DNA from: Salminus brasiliensis
Lineage: Eukaryota > Chordata > Actinopteri > Characiformes > Bryconidae
Assembly: GCF_030463535.1 (NCBI RefSeq)
Contig: NC_132881.1
Location: forward strand, 43,077,344 to 43,141,343
Length of the DNA: 64,000 bases
Direction: 5' to 3'
Shown piece after piece: positions 14,001-24,742 of this stretch. The translations under genes were made by a program, and so were the position numbers. The stretch's first letter is position 1. Every line of letters starts with the position of its first letter. Below the pieces are notes generated by a model. It saw only the letters and a list, made by a program, of their open reading frames with translations. It searched no databases and was not told the DNA's origin.

Positions 14001-14954
14001 CTAGCACTGTTTAATTCTCACTCATGTGTTTTTCTAATGGTCATCTATTTCGCAGCCTAAGAATGACCATGTTGATGTCATCACAAGTGCATCACAGGAG
14101 CGCAAGTTTCCAAATCATTAATTTGTTCGAAATTTCCCTTTCCCTGCCAATCAACCTACCTGTTTGTAGCTCCCCATAGCACTAGCAATGCTCCTGCCAC
14201 TAAGAGGGTAAGGACTTAACACCAGCTCTTTTGGACCTACAAAAATTGCAAATTTCGGAAAGTGCCTCGATTCCTCCCCACTAGCTTTTTTAGCTTTTTA
14301 CTTGTTGCTCCTGCTAGTGGTGTACCCCAAGGCTCAATTTTAGGTCCTGTGCCGTGGCCTGTGCCGGCCAACATCACTTTAAGAGTGATGAGGTGGAGAC
14401 AGTGCCCTCTATCCACCCGGAGAGAGGATGGTCAGTTGTGCTCTCTCAGACTCTGGCTGCCGATGGCAAAATGAAATGGTTTGATATTCGATATCGCGAT
14501 CCCAGGTAGCATAGTAGTAGCACATTAGGCTGCTGAGCCACTCCGTGCCCTGCTAAACCATTCGTTACCTCCCTCCCCTTATGTAAGCCCGTCCCTGCCA
14601 ATAATTAATTAATTATTACAATTTTGACTGGTTTTGTCAACAGAATGGCATATTTTGACATTTTTATTTGTACATTGTACAATGTACATTTTTAATCATT
14701 TTAACCCATTTAGCAGAATTAAGACCGTTCAGAATCATCATGATAATGACTGAAGCTGTATATAATGAACTCTGACTGTGTAATAACAATGTACTAATCC
14801 ATTTACTCTTTTCATTCTTCATTTACAGATCACGGATCTAAAGATATCAAAATGCCCAGAATGTGAAACCTTCCCAGTGGTCAACTCCACAGTATTCCTT
14901 AAAATGATGGGGGAATTTCTTCAGAAGCTGCCATTAAGTAACGACTGTAATTAG
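3144..14954 (+). CDS. il15: il15, interleukin-15 (five coding exons, spliced)
   Basis: Secreted four-helix cytokine; in vertebrates IL-15 signals through IL-15R-alpha, IL-2R-beta and the common gamma chain to support NK and memory T cells. Joined exons are 3144-3178, 11268-11364, 12697-12738, 13855-13989 and 14829-14954, 435 nt in one frame, 144 residues plus TAG. All introns are GT-AG and phases match at each junction. Visible family signs are a hydrophobic leader, helix A (EEIRDVLQEMKHIF), the block DCSSKLLYCYLLELYVI that aligns with human IL-15 SCKVTAMKCFLLELQVI, the pair KCPEC matching GCKEC, and a last helix with EFLQKL matching EFLQSF. One N-glycosylation sequon (NST) precedes that helix. 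Two extra cysteines (ETC and NDC) are not in the human pattern. Exons 2-5 are firm; exon 1 is an inference from splice sites and phase. IL-15-like (IL15L) or IL-2 are alternatives, but convergence with inpp4b favours il15. Confidence 0.85.
5553..6031 (+). mobile_element. MITE copy with Tc1-like end (right end lost)
   Basis: It begins CACTATGTGGACAAAAGTAT, the left end of a family seen about nine times here. The interior matches the others (tctactgtccaggg, ccactgcttcacagc, ggactagac). The right terminal repeat is missing. No protein is encoded. Confidence 0.7.
6275..6498 (+). repeat. tRNA-derived SINE
   Basis: It has a tRNA-like head and a pol III B box GGTTCGATTCC at 6334-6344. After a short body comes a tail with GTAAGTCGCTCTGGATAAG and AAATGTAAATG repeats, the 3' end shared with fish LINEs that mobilise such SINEs. 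Related copies lie at 41461, 52534 and 53460. Confidence 0.8.
6981..7516 (-). mobile_element. MITE copy, reverse orientation
   Basis: The left edge reads CATTATATGTCCAGATGTTT, the complement of the family's right end, and the right edge has CAATACTTTTGTC. It is near full length (about 535 bp) and diverged. No coding sequence of its own; open frames here are incidental. Confidence 0.7.
8380..8570 (-). mobile_element. partial MITE-associated repeat
   Basis: It matches bases 7460-7640: CAATGAACAACCAGGTCTCC, the CAATACTTGTCCATGTCC end and the flank GATCCACCCCACCTGA. The shared flank suggests one element landed in copies of another repeat, or that a larger block was duplicated. Confidence 0.5.
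9281..9711. repeat. tandem duplication with a 343-bp step
   Basis: The block starting CCCAATATTAGCATGTTGGG at 9281 recurs at 9624 (CCCATATTAACATGTTGGGG), both running to TTTCTTCCAGCAGAG. The middle part (9373-9622) recurs again at 10767-11013. It probably derives from a transposon, since the middle part includes the CAATACTTTTGTCCATATAG end. Confidence 0.65.
10767..11013. repeat. dispersed copy of the 9373-9622 block
   Basis: From CTCCATACTGACTTCTGTAT to the text around ATGTGTTAGAGGTCTACAAG it matches 9373-9622 with few differences. The copy sits only 250 bases upstream of il15 exon 2. Confidence 0.7.
11268..11364 (+). CDS. il15: il15 coding exon 2 (signal core and helix A)
   Basis: Acceptor TCTCCAG ends at 11267 and donor GTAAGA starts at 11365. 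One base completes the codon split with exon 1, then 32 codons follow. It encodes the rest of the leader (CLGVFWTTVDAHATA) and helix A (SLEEIRDVLQEMKHIFD). The placement matches the human exon carrying ILGCFSAG and the start of mature IL-15. The exon ends on a codon boundary. Confidence 0.85.
11365..12696 (+). other. il15 intron 2
   Basis: It contains TTTTAGTT-rich low-complexity sequence (11935-12020), a scrap of the hAT-like element found in intron 3 (12145-12215, shared CCCATTCAGAACCGAGTGGA) and a left-truncated MITE ending at 12624. No exon seen. Confidence 0.6.
12337..12624 (+). mobile_element. left-truncated MITE copy
   Basis: The interior matches the family from about CCTGCTTTTGCTGGAGTGAC. 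The right end CCACAAACATTTGGACATAT plus AGTG is intact and followed by TA. The left half and left terminal repeat are gone. Confidence 0.65.
12697..12738 (+). CDS. il15: il15 coding exon 3 (42 nt)
   Basis: A small phase-0 exon between acceptor TTTTTAG and donor GTAAGT. It encodes KSDARLYAPEDNNN. The ARLYAPED stretch aligns with human DATLYTESD in the helix A-B loop, a region that contacts receptor chains in mammals. Confidence 0.85.
12909..13630. mobile_element. non-autonomous hAT-like element in il15 intron 3
   Basis: The ends TAGGGATGCCC and GGACATCCCTA are inverted. The flanks TCAGTATT (12901-12908) and ACAGTATT (13631-13638) agree at 7 of 8 bases, consistent with the 8-bp target duplication of hAT transposons. 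It is 722 bp long and encodes no transposase. A related copy is at 48.3-49.2 kb. Confidence 0.65.
13855..13989 (+). CDS. il15: il15 coding exon 4 (helix B and C region)
   Basis: A phase-0 exon of 45 codons between acceptor CTTCAG and donor GTAAGC. It carries the diagnostic block with two cysteines spaced as in human IL-15 (C-x6-C) followed by LLELYVI, then an acidic loop and a lysine run. An extra cysteine (YETC) near its end has no human counterpart. Confidence 0.9.
13990..14828 (+). other. il15 intron 4
   Basis: It contains a short scrap at 14290-14355 that reads SGVPQGSILGP, like the reverse transcriptase motif of non-LTR elements. Similar scraps occur at 3990-4060 and 17890-17960 on the other strand. 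The rest is unremarkable. Confidence 0.5.
14829..14954 (+). CDS. il15: il15 terminal coding exon 5 (helix D, stop)
   Basis: Acceptor TTTACAG ends at 14828. The exon encodes ITDLKISKCPECETF, a glycosylation sequon NST, an amphipathic helix FLKMMGEFLQKL and the end LSNDCN followed by TAG. KCPEC matches the human GCKEC pair, which forms disulphides with the exon-4 cysteines. The FLQ in helix D matches the human glutamine known for gamma-chain contact. The 3' UTR continues past 14954. Confidence 0.9.
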   Translation: MTDLKISKCPECETFPVVNSTVFLKMMGEFLQKLPLSNDCN

Positions 14955-15060
14955 CACACTCATTTTCACTCCACAGCCTTGATGTAAATAAGCTCTTTGT
15001 ACCTTTAGCATGTATTCCAGATAGACTGTTAAGTGTATTAAAGTCAATATTTATGAACTT
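14955..15060 (+). promoter_or_regulatory. il15 3' UTR with candidate poly(A) signal and AU element
   Basis: Directly after the stop codon lies AT-rich sequence with a single ATTAAA (15037-15042), a common variant poly(A) signal, overlapping a short AU-rich stretch with one ATTTA (15049-15053). ATTTA motifs are known to destabilise cytokine mRNAs; a single copy is weak evidence. The cleavage site is not determined. Confidence 0.35.
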
Positions 15061-17780
15061 ATGACTTTATGAACTAACCTCTATTGTACACTTCCTACTT
15101 CTAACCTCAGGTCAAATGTGTTCAAATTCGATCCATTTTGGATGATTTTTGTATATATTTTTTATATTTTAACGGACTCCTTCTGTAAATATTCCATTCA
15201 GTTGAATGTAGAGAAATTAAGAAGCTAAAGAAGAAGTGTCAGACTTAGTGCTGATCTTCCAGAACTGTTTAGACCTGGGTTAATGGTAAATACCCTTCAA
15301 TGGTAAATACCCTTTGGTGGAGTGTGTTCCATAGAAATGAGGAAATGTTGGTTAAGCTGGAATAAGCTTTTCTGTCTCTTTCTATGTGACGGTATCAAGC
15401 CTGAAACGTACCCAAGCTACTACATGCTACTGCATGCTATTGACAACAAGAGGCAATGCGACTGAGCTCTATGGCACCTGCCGCATCTCTACAGGGTTGA
15501 GATGGACATGCGGTAGATATATAGAGCATGCACTGACGCCACATTCCCACTGGAACACGCCCCCTTTGACCACTCAGACCTAGTGGCAAAATGTTCTGCA
15601 ACACAGCTGCAGCGTTTATTAGAGAAAACGGCCAAAACTGAAGCAATCTGCTCCAGTTAAAGGAGGTTGGACTCGACAGCGATCTATCCAGATGACCAAA
15701 GAACCAATGCGCCATGGACTGCGATGTGTAGCCAGGAAGGTCTAGCTAACTGAGGTTCAAATCACGTGGAGTAAATGGTCTTAGGGGTAGTTTGATTGTT
15801 TTCAGGCTCGGGTTCATGTGGTTTACTTGTGTTCCCTTTCAATCAAACTTAGCATGTCGCTAAACTTTTCCCCTTACCTGTTTTAAGAGCGTGAATTTAA
15901 TGAACTGCGAGCTTCAACACAATTCGGTGCCTGGACCCCAGTCGTTTCTGTGAATTGCAGCAAATCCATTAGTAGATTTTAGCAATCTGTAAAAGGAGAG
16001 CTCTGGAGTTGCACAACAGCTGTGACATTCACACTGAAGAATGCTGCCACTCCCGCCATTGGTGATGTCACATGCATACCCTCTATTGCCTGGATACCAA
16101 AAAGTGATCATCCAGCTCCTAAAAACACTTATTTTTATCCTTCCTTATAATAGCTAGTAGTAAGCTAGCAATGCGAATGTGTGTTTAAAGGATAAAGGAT
16201 AAAGGTGCACGTATTCGTCACTGTACAGTGTGGACTGTACAGCGAAATGTGTCCTCCGCATTTAACCCATCTGGTAGTGAACACACACTCACACACACAC
16301 ATGTGTTAGGGGCAGTGAGTACACACACACACCCAGAGCGGTGGGCAGCCAACTCCAGCGCCCGGGGAGCAGAGAGGGTAAAGGGCCTTGCTCAAGTTTA
16401 GACGTACAGTGCATTTGCTCTGTGCTCTGCTCGAGCACCCGAGTGGTCATGAATGTTTGGGAGACTTCTTGTCAAATGTGCAGTGATGCATATGGACCAA
16501 TTTGTCGCGGTCACAATACGCACCCGTTGATCCTGGTTACTGTAGCTAATGAACCACATGTCCCAGAGCGACGTGGCGCCAGTCAGGTTTTTTTAAGCCG
16601 CCTTTGTGGCCGCAGGGGTGGGAGGGGGGGGGGGGGGGGGGGTGTATTAGGGCAGAGTTGTACATATGTAAGTGTACGTTTTAGCCAGTGCGGTCTCTTA
16701 GTTGCATGGTTACGTTTCAGGCTTGATCCCAGGTTGTATGTGACATTGTTTGTTGTTCTGTAGCCTTAAGTATGTAAAGTACTCTCCTTATTCCATCCAA
16801 CAGTAAAACCAACAGTACAGTACTGTGCAAAAACCTAAGCATCTTGGAAATGTACGTTAGAAAGCTAATGTATGGGTGCTAAGCATTTGTTTGCTCAGAA
16901 AAATATTACATTTGAGTTAATACAACTAACATTTTTAATTTACCTTTCATTTGAACATGTATCTCCAGATTTGCAGTCAACTAGTACCTGCTTTATCTGA
17001 TCAGTCCTGACATCAGTGATACTGCTAAAATCACTGCCCTAGCTCGTGGATGTTCAATCTTATCCGCAAAGGGCCGCTGTCTTCAAACAACCGAGACCAT
17101 TTGCTTCAGCTTGGCTGGAATGGAAACCTGCAGACTTGCCAGCCCTTTGCGGATAAGATTGGACACTTCTGCCCTAGCTAAGGGCATCCAGGAAAAATTT
17201 GAAACCATCGAACTAGCTCAAAAGATACATATCTACCTTTCTAAAGACAATACACTTTTTTTGTTTGTGTTAAAACCAAACTTACTGCCAATATAAAGGG
17301 CTTTAAACATTTAGCTTCAGACACTTTGCTTTGTACAGTACTGTGTGTGTGTATAAACATTTATATATTAATATATTAAACTACAGGCAAAAAAATCGAT
17401 GAGACCGACTGCATATGGCAAGTTGAATGTTGTAAACAGCACTACATTCTGGGTTGCCTTGTTTTCCTAGAGAGAGTTGGCTCACTTTGTGTAGAGCATC
17501 AGTTAATGCTAGACCATGAGCTCATTCGGAAAAAGCTCGCTCAGGGGTAGGGGCAGGCAGGAGGTTTTCAGAACCAGTCTCTTCTGTAATATGATATCTG
17601 TACACTTCTTTACTGGCTGCTTCTACTGTATTAATAAACATGGTGCACCTTCTCACTCTCCTGCTGACAGATCTCCTCTATTGTGTGCATTATTTCAGCC
17701 TAATGCTCTGATCTACTCGACCCTCGTAAACTCATAAACAAAGACAGTTACATATATGGATATTTTGGTTATTTTATATA
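15061..17780. other. intergenic sequence after il15
   Basis: No gene recognised. It holds a teleost repeat with GTACAGCGAAATGTGTCCTC, a CA tract and GCCCGGGGAGCAGAGAGGG (16190-16395), a G run (16621-16642), and a 20-bp perfect inverted repeat (17055-17161). Open frames here show no family signature. Confidence 0.5.
17055..17161. repeat. foldback with perfect 20-bp stem
   Basis: CAATCTTATCCGCAAAGGGC (17055-17074) and its exact reverse complement (17142-17161) face each other across 67 bases. It resembles remnants of foldback or hAT-type repeats in vertebrates; the identity is uncertain. Confidence 0.8.
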
Positions 17781-17793
17781 TTTAATGCTTATC

Positions 17794-17798
17794 ATATA

Positions 17799-17870
<72 letters not shown>
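17794..17870. repeat. TA microsatellite
   Basis: A nearly pure TA run with a few TG or GT steps. It generates spurious open frames on both strands. Confidence 0.95.
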
Positions 17871-17871
<1 letters not shown>

Positions 17872-17889
17872 ACAGTCATGTGAGAAAAA

Positions 17890-18130
17890 AAGAAACCTTA
17901 AAATTGAGCCTTGGGGTACACCACTAGCAGGAGCCACAGATAAAAACGAGTTTCCTGATTTCATAATTGTATTAATAATGTTCTATCCTTGAGGTAAGAA
18001 CAGAACCATGTTAAATAATTATTAATTATGTTTAACCTTCATAAATTGATCAGTTAATATTAGACATTTCTGTTTAACTATGCAGTGAAATATTGAAACA
18101 TCAGCTCCAACACTGCAACTCCAATATTTC
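17890..18130 (-). repeat. LINE-like scrap, copy of 3980-4210
   Basis: The minus strand reads SGVPQGSIL, as in non-LTR reverse transcriptases. The downstream text (TATCCTTGAGGTAAGAACAG, AACACTGCAACTCCAATAT) matches 4080-4215, so both are copies of one repeat. Confidence 0.5.
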
Positions 18131-18169
18131 ACCTGATAATAAAAATGCACCCAATCAGTAATATATCAA

Positions 18170-18740
18170 TATACTGATCTACCATAATATTAACACCACC
18201 TCATTGTTTCTAAACTCCCTGTCCATTATATCAGCTCCACTGACCACATAGGAGGTCTTACCATATAGAACTGTAGCTCTGTAACTACAGATTTTTATGT
18301 CCAGCCAACAGCATCCTCTGGGCAGCTTCCTGTGGGCACAGATGAAGGACTAGAGGATGACCAACAAAAACTGTGCAGATGAGCTTCTGCCTGTTATTTT
18401 ACATCTACAAGCTGGACCAACTAGGTATGGGTGTTTAATAGAGTGGACAGTGAGAGGACACAGTGTTTAAACCCTCCAGCAGCACTGCTGCATCTGATCC
18501 AGTCGTGCCACCTGCACAACACACACTACTAATGCAGCGCTGCAGTGTTGAGAATGACCCATCATCCAAATAATACCTGTTCTGTGGCAGTCCTGTGGGG
18601 TCCTGACCATTGAGAACCAGGGTAAAAGGAGGCTAACAGAGTACACTGAGAAACAGATGGATACAGTCTAGAGTTATAGAACTACACAGTGCTCCTACAT
18701 GGTGAGAGGAGCTGATGTAATGGGCAGAGTTCAATCCAGA
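18170..18740. mobile_element. DNA-element relic with subterminal inverted repeats
   Basis: CTGTCCATTATATCAGCTCC (18219-18238) is matched at 18 of 20 bases by the inverse of 18708-18727. An outer edge reads CTGATCTACCATAATATTAA, and a similar edge occurs inverted at 61151-61185. It is non-coding. Confidence 0.55.
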
Positions 18741-18969
18741 CCAGGGCTGGTTATAATTTTATGATATGACTATATTATAGATCTTCAGGCTAGCTCACAT
18801 GATCGCAGGAAGAACTCCTTTAGAGCTGGAGGAAGAAATCTTGGAAGGAACCAAGACTCAGGGGTTATACGTTTGATAAAGTCACCTGACAGGTGAGCAG
18901 ATATAATCAGTAGTAGTGCTGATAGTTAATGATCTGGAAGGGTTTCCAGATTGCTGGTCATCAGAAAAT

Positions 18970-19660
18970 AAAGCTTAGGTTTAGGTGTAGGAGGTTAGGT
19001 TTAGGTTAGGTTAGGGTTAGAATTAGGTTTAGGGGTAGGAGGTTAAGTTTAGGTTAGGTTAGAGTTAGGATTAGGTTTAGGTGTAGGAGGTTAAGGTAAA
19101 GGTTAGAATTAGGTTCAGCTGTAGGAGGTTAGGTTAAGGTTAGAATTAGATTTAGGTGTAGGAGGTTAAGTTAAGGTTAGGTTAAGGTTAGAATTAGGTT
19201 TAGGTGTAGGAGGTTAAGTTAAGGCTAGATTAAGGTTAGAATTAGGTTTAGGTGTAGGAGGTTAAGTTAAGGCTAGATTAAGGTTAGAATTAGGTTTAGG
19301 TGTAGGAGGTTAAGTTAAGGTTAGAATTAGGTTTAGGTGTAGGAGGTTAAGTTAAGGTTAGAATTAGGTTTAGGGGTAGGAGGTTAAGTTTAGGTTAGGT
19401 TAAGGTAAGAATTAGGTTTAGGTGTAGGAGGTTAAGTTAAGGTTAGAATTAGGTTTAGGGGTAGGAGGTTAAGTTTAGGTTAGGTTAAGGTAAGAATTAG
19501 GTTTAGGTGTAGGAGGTTAAGTTAAGGTTAGAATTAGGTTTAGGGGTAGGAGGTTAAGTTTAGGTTAGGTTAAGGTAAGAATTAGGTTTAGGTGTAGGAG
19601 GTTAAGTTAAGATTAGAATTAGGTTTAGGTGTAGGAGGTTAAGTTTAGGTTAGGTTACGG
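18970..19660. repeat. TTAGG-like minisatellite
   Basis: Units of about 37 and 48 bases built from GGTTTAGG, GTAGGAGGTTAAG and GGTTAGAATTA. From about 19365 the two alternate as an 85-base higher-order unit. It is degenerate telomere-like sequence with the G-rich strand on +, but not TTAGGG repeats. Confidence 0.85.
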
Positions 19661-20059
19661 TTTGGTTTCTGTGTGTCTGGGTTATATTGGTACTTGGGTC
19701 TGTCTATATTAGGTACACATTGAATGAATACTGAAATGGCCAGTCATGGACCAGTCTTTGAAATGCAGTGGAAATTCAGAAGCTCTTAATAGTTCAGTGA
19801 AGGAAATAGAGGTGTTTCTGTTCCTTCTTGACTAACATGGAAGTATTAACTGTCCAGGTGAGGTCCTTCAACATATGGACACCTTTAGGAACTTGAAGCT
19901 GGACACTCGCTCCACATCAGCTCCATTGATGCATCTTGGGGTGTGAAGGAACAGCACTTTCTCCTCGTTCAGTGTTCATAGTTGAGGTGCCTCTCATCAA
20001 ATTACCTACCCCCTAATTGCTCCATGGGTGTAGAGTTGGCTGCCCACCAGTGTTTGAGC

Positions 20060-20640
20060 TTGTTTTTATTTGTTTAAGGCAACAATAAAAAGATTGCATC
20101 CGGATATGCTGTTTTAAGTTTGCATAAAGCAGCACAGAGTTTTTTCATTTCACAGAGTTCTGTCTGATTACAAATAAAAACAATGGCTTGCTGTGGTAAT
20201 GACGTAGATGCTAACGAGCTGCTGAAGCAGGAGAGATGGAGGTTGCTCTGGATTGGATGTGGTCGTTGTCTGACGTGTCGCAAGTGAAGGGAAATAAACT
20301 CGGAAATTTGATTTGAGATTTGAGCACCCGAGCGTCCAGACTGAGACACAGCTGTACCAATCAGATTGTAATCACATTTCAAACCACCTACAAATGTGGA
20401 TCTGATCTGCAAAAATTATCAGTCCAGTCAATCAAAAATCAACCGGAATACAGTCTTGATATGTTAGAAATCTGATTTGGGCTGGCAGTCTGAATATAAC
20501 CAAAGTGGCCCAAAAATCTAAAAATGTCAGATTCAGTGTTTTAACACATCTGTCACATACACCAACAAAGATTTGGATTTGGGCCATTTCCACCTGTGGT
20601 GTGAACAAAGCCTTGGTACATAACAAGCCTTTTTGCTAAT
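20060..20640. other. possible hAT-type relic
   Basis: Text such as CCACCTGTGGTGTGAACAAAG and repeated AATCTGATTTG or GATCTGATC motifs resembles non-coding fish DNA-transposon sequence. No coding domain is seen and the open frames are unconvincing. Confidence 0.3.
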
Positions 20641-21012
20641 ATACAACATCATTCAGCTCTGATGGTTCACATGTTTTGATGTAATGGTTTGTAAGTGACC
20701 CATATTTGTTCTCAGTGTGAACACACCTCATCCCAGAAACAACCCTCATACACACATCATAATAACATAACCTCTATGATTTACATTCAATATAAACAAC
20801 AAGAACAAATGATTACCTTTAAAACAAAAGACCACCTTTAAAATGTCTTATTAATGGTTAAACATGTTTATCAGTGGTTACTAATAGGTAATAAACAACT
20901 TTATAACTTAAGCATTAAGCAGTTATAACATGGCAATAAAAACAAATACACTGAACCCACCTGCATACATAGTGTTAAATTAGTCAGAAATGATCATTTG
21001 GCCTCCATTAGG

Positions 21013-21243
21013 ACACTTAATAGACAAAAGTATTGGGACACCTGCTCAGCTTTTTTTGGAATGACTGTCTCTACTGCCCATGGAAGAAGACTTTTTACTA
21101 GATTTTGGAAGAGCATTGATGTGAGGATTTGATTGCATTGATTCAGAGACTAGATTATTACCCCTTCTCATCTCCAACTCTCCAACTCACCATCCACCCA
21201 AAAGTACTGGATGAAGCACCAACCATCATTCCAGAGAACAGGT
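21013..21243 (+). mobile_element. right-truncated MITE copy
   Basis: It starts near AGACAAAAGTATTGGGACAC and follows the family interior to ATTCCAGAGAACAG. There it switches abruptly into a different dispersed repeat. Confidence 0.65.
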
Positions 21244-21630
21244 AGTTTTCGTGTGGAGAAGGTGGATGAGCTAAAGGTGCACCTCCAAGAAGAAGGAATA
21301 GAGAGAACAACCAGCATTAAAACGACACTCATTTTTAAAAACTGCATTTGCAAAGTGTGGACCACGCCTGGTAGGTGAGGCAAGGAAGGAGAACTTGAGA
21401 AACTTGAGAACTTAAACAGGAAGCAAGTTGTTTCTGTTTGGGCCATTTCTCTACAGTGTTCCTGGAGTGTTTTTGTCACTAAGGCTTAACTAATGGCCCG
21501 ACTTTAGGAACAAATGCTGCACATAACACAAACAAATCTGACTTGACTTGACTTGACATCTCTGTTGCTGAACAGAAGGACAAACAGTTTTTAGAAGCAG
21601 TCAGAAGTAGAGAGAAGTATCTATGACAGA
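21244..21630. repeat. dispersed repeat, shared with 23.5 and 25.7 kb
   Basis: Bases 21244-21410 match 23497-23660 (GTGTGGAGAAGGTGGA, AGCATTAAAACGACACTCAT). Bases 21420-21630 match 25705-25955 (GTTTGGGCCATTTCTC, AGTCAGAAGTAGAGAGAAGT). The single block at 21.2-21.6 kb contains both parts, which are separate elsewhere. Confidence 0.7.
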
Positions 21631-23496
21631 AGTGGACTTCTGGTGCCAATAGGTTTATACATCAACTAGGATGTTTACACACTTGAGTAGAAATGATTAA
21701 AAACTGAATCAATAAAGAAAGGATTTTTTTAGCATTGTTCTTATAATAAAAATTATGTCTACTTACATTGTGTCTATAAAATTGGCATTTTGGGTCATCT
21801 GTGTATTTCTTAAACATGAAGAGACCGAATGGAAGTTTGACATGGTGTCTGCTTATAGATGCCCTTCAACAAAACTTGCTTGTTATGCCATGAGAAGATG
21901 ACTCCTGATGTGCAAGCGCTGTAGCCAGAACAAGCTAAAAAAAAACGTTTTTTTAAGTTATTGACTCAAACACATTGATGGGGTCAGATTATATCAGTGA
22001 AATATGGTTTTGAGGTGGTAATCTGATCTGCTGTTTCCAGTATTTTGTTCTTTCCACATTCATAATTCATAGAGATCAGATCCTGGTCTGGTGTGACTGG
22101 ACATAACTGTCCGGCATTGCAAAGATGGCCATCGAGTGAACAAACTCAAACATAAGGACTCTGCATCCGACACAACCCAACAACTTCTTCTTCGCCTGTC
22201 ATCTGTAGCAAGACACCACCACATAGCATTATGGTATACATCAGAAGTTCTAGCGTACATCATCTTTACACTACATTTTGCAATGCATTATGGGTGTTCA
22301 ATAGTGAACTGTTCTGTTGAGATTTTGAACAATACTACAAAATGGCTTGTAACCAATATATAGTGAGTTAGGTCTGAAATATGGAGCAGTACTGAACGTG
22401 GCTAAAGTAAGAAGAGGAACCATGAAGTTCTGAGCTTTAACAGTAGAGATGAATATGGGCTCAGTATTTGGCAAGAGACATTTCATTATTCACGTTTTCA
22501 TTTGTGCTAAAACTGATTATTAACGTGTAAACTATTAGTAAGCACTATTACCCAAATATTAGGCCATTCATAAACATTAGGAGAGTAGCTGTGGCTCAGA
22601 CTAGTACTAAACAAACCAGCAGCTTGGATGCTAGGATGATTAAACAGAAGAACATTGAAGAACATTGAATAAAAAAGGTTCTGGGAGTATTACTATACTA
22701 CATACAGCACAAAATAGTGATGGTAAAATGGGCCTGGACAATAAAATGTGAACAATAAGCACTAATTCTTGCAAAAATTGGTGAATCCCTGCATGAACAT
22801 AGCCAGGCTTAACTGAGGCCAGCCTGGAAACCTCACTTCTGTTGAAACTTGGCTTCAGAGTAATGTGGTCATAACATAACAACTACAAGCACACTGTCAA
22901 ATACAAATTCAAAGAAGTTTCAGAGGTTCTGGTTTCCATGGATTTCAGTTTTCGAAGCAACAATGGGAAACCAGAAGAGATCCCCTTCCAAAGAAGTCCC
23001 AGCTTCCTTAGACAGAACAGCAAAGCAGAAATGACCAATCTCACAGCTGCAGAATCGGATGCTGGATGTAGTGCTGGATGATATGTCCCTCATACAGTCT
23101 GTAATACTGACCTATCATGCTATCGCTTTTCAGTTCTAGTGAATTATATGCAACATTAGCTTTTGATCCAAGAAGAACACAACATTCATGTTCCCGTCGG
23201 GTGCACCAGCTCAAATGGAAAAACAATGTGACTTTGACTGACTATCAAAAATCCTAGACCTCAATCCCAATCCCCAATCCTAAAAAGAGGCCTAATGCTA
23301 AACTTAGGTCACACACAAACTCATTTAGTTATTTAGTTGTGTTACCACATGTTAGAACATAAATAATGCAACTAACTGTATGTCCAATCCAAGTCTCCCA
23401 CTTGCAAATCCAGCTTTGTGTTGGCGTTAATATGCACTCATCTTCTAAATACGAAATTTCTGTACATGACTTAAAGGCAGCATTGGTGCCAGCTAG

Positions 23497-23660
23497 TTCG
23501 TTTTTGTGTGGAGAAGGTGGACGAGCTAAAGGTGCACATCCAAGGAGAAGTAACAGAGAGAAGAACCAGCATTAAAACGACACTCATTTTTAAAAACTGC
23601 ATTTGCGAAGTGCGGACCACGCTTGGTAGCTGAGGCAAGGAAGGAGAACTTGAGAAATTT
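23497..23660. repeat. copy of the first half of the 21.2-kb repeat
   Basis: A close match to 21244-21410, with the same order of motifs and small substitutions. Confidence 0.7.
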
Positions 23661-24699
23661 GGGCTGGAGCTCTGGGGAACTTTGAGCTGATGGGACCGGG
23701 TCCACTTGCCAGGTAGAGGTTCACTATAATCGGATGATCAGGAGGAGGAGAAATGGAAAGGAGCAATTTTTTCTTTTGTAGTAGTAATGTTTTGAGTTTG
23801 GACGTGGTCTTTCTCCCAAATGTTTAGTTATTTCATAACTCCATTTAAAGTGAGACTGTGTTAATGCATATGTCTGTAGCTTTCATGGCCAGGTCTTCAT
23901 ATCCCTTGGAGAGCATCAAATTAAGATCACCATCATGCACATTACCTGTGTTGCATTTGTTGCTTAAAACAAAAACGGTTTGTGGTTTGCTGTAATAGAA
24001 GGAATAGTTTTGCGCCAAAAGGCTAAGACATTACATATGTTATACGTCTAAAAGCACATGACATGAGTCAGCTGTTTCTGCAAGCAGGGCCAGAGTGCAA
24101 ATCGTTTTCAGACAGGGAGTTACAGGATGTAGACGCGCCCAATCAAACCTGCACCTGAATTTGCTTAGCTCACTTTTACCTTGATCTTATCAGTCATCTA
24201 GTTGTGTTGTGTGGTTGCAGTAAACAACAGAAACAACAATACCGACAGAAAAAAAAGCCATTAGAAACTGTTAAAAAACCTCCTGAGTGCAGACCTACAG
24301 TGGGCTTTCAAAAGTCTGAGACTACATGAAAACATTTAAATAGAAGTATGTTCAAATAGAAGCATGTTCTTACATGATTTCACAAATCTTGGACCCTACT
24401 GTCACAAGCATATATAAGGCAGCATACTATATTCCTCAGAACTCCCGGTGTTTTTCTGTAGTGTAATTTCACTGTGCTAGACCGGCCCTACGGTCTAACT
24501 GCTGCTTATCCAGGGTGAGTAGATAATAAGTTAGGCAAGGCCTTAGAGCTCCACTGTCAAAGTACTGCTAGTCCGGGGATGTCATGCACTGTAAAACAAA
24601 ATGTTAATTTTACAGTGAAAAACTGTCAAACCACGAAAGTAAGAGACTCTAAAATAGTAAACTCTAAAACTATTAAACACAGTTACCATAAATACATCT

Positions 24700-24703
24700 A
24701 TCA

Positions 24704-24740
<37 letters not shown>
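24700..24740. repeat. TA microsatellite
   Basis: A short TA run inside otherwise unannotated AT-rich sequence. Confidence 0.9.

Positions 24741-24742
<2 letters not shown>

Noticed and set aside
14262..14474. SGVPQGSILGP motif as evidence for a real reverse transcriptase gene
   Set aside because: Only about 20 codons of similarity are present, in three scattered scraps; this supports a LINE remnant at most.
16341..16763. 140-codon frame across the G run
   Set aside because: It lies in a common fish repeat plus a G homopolymer, and no conserved domain is visible.
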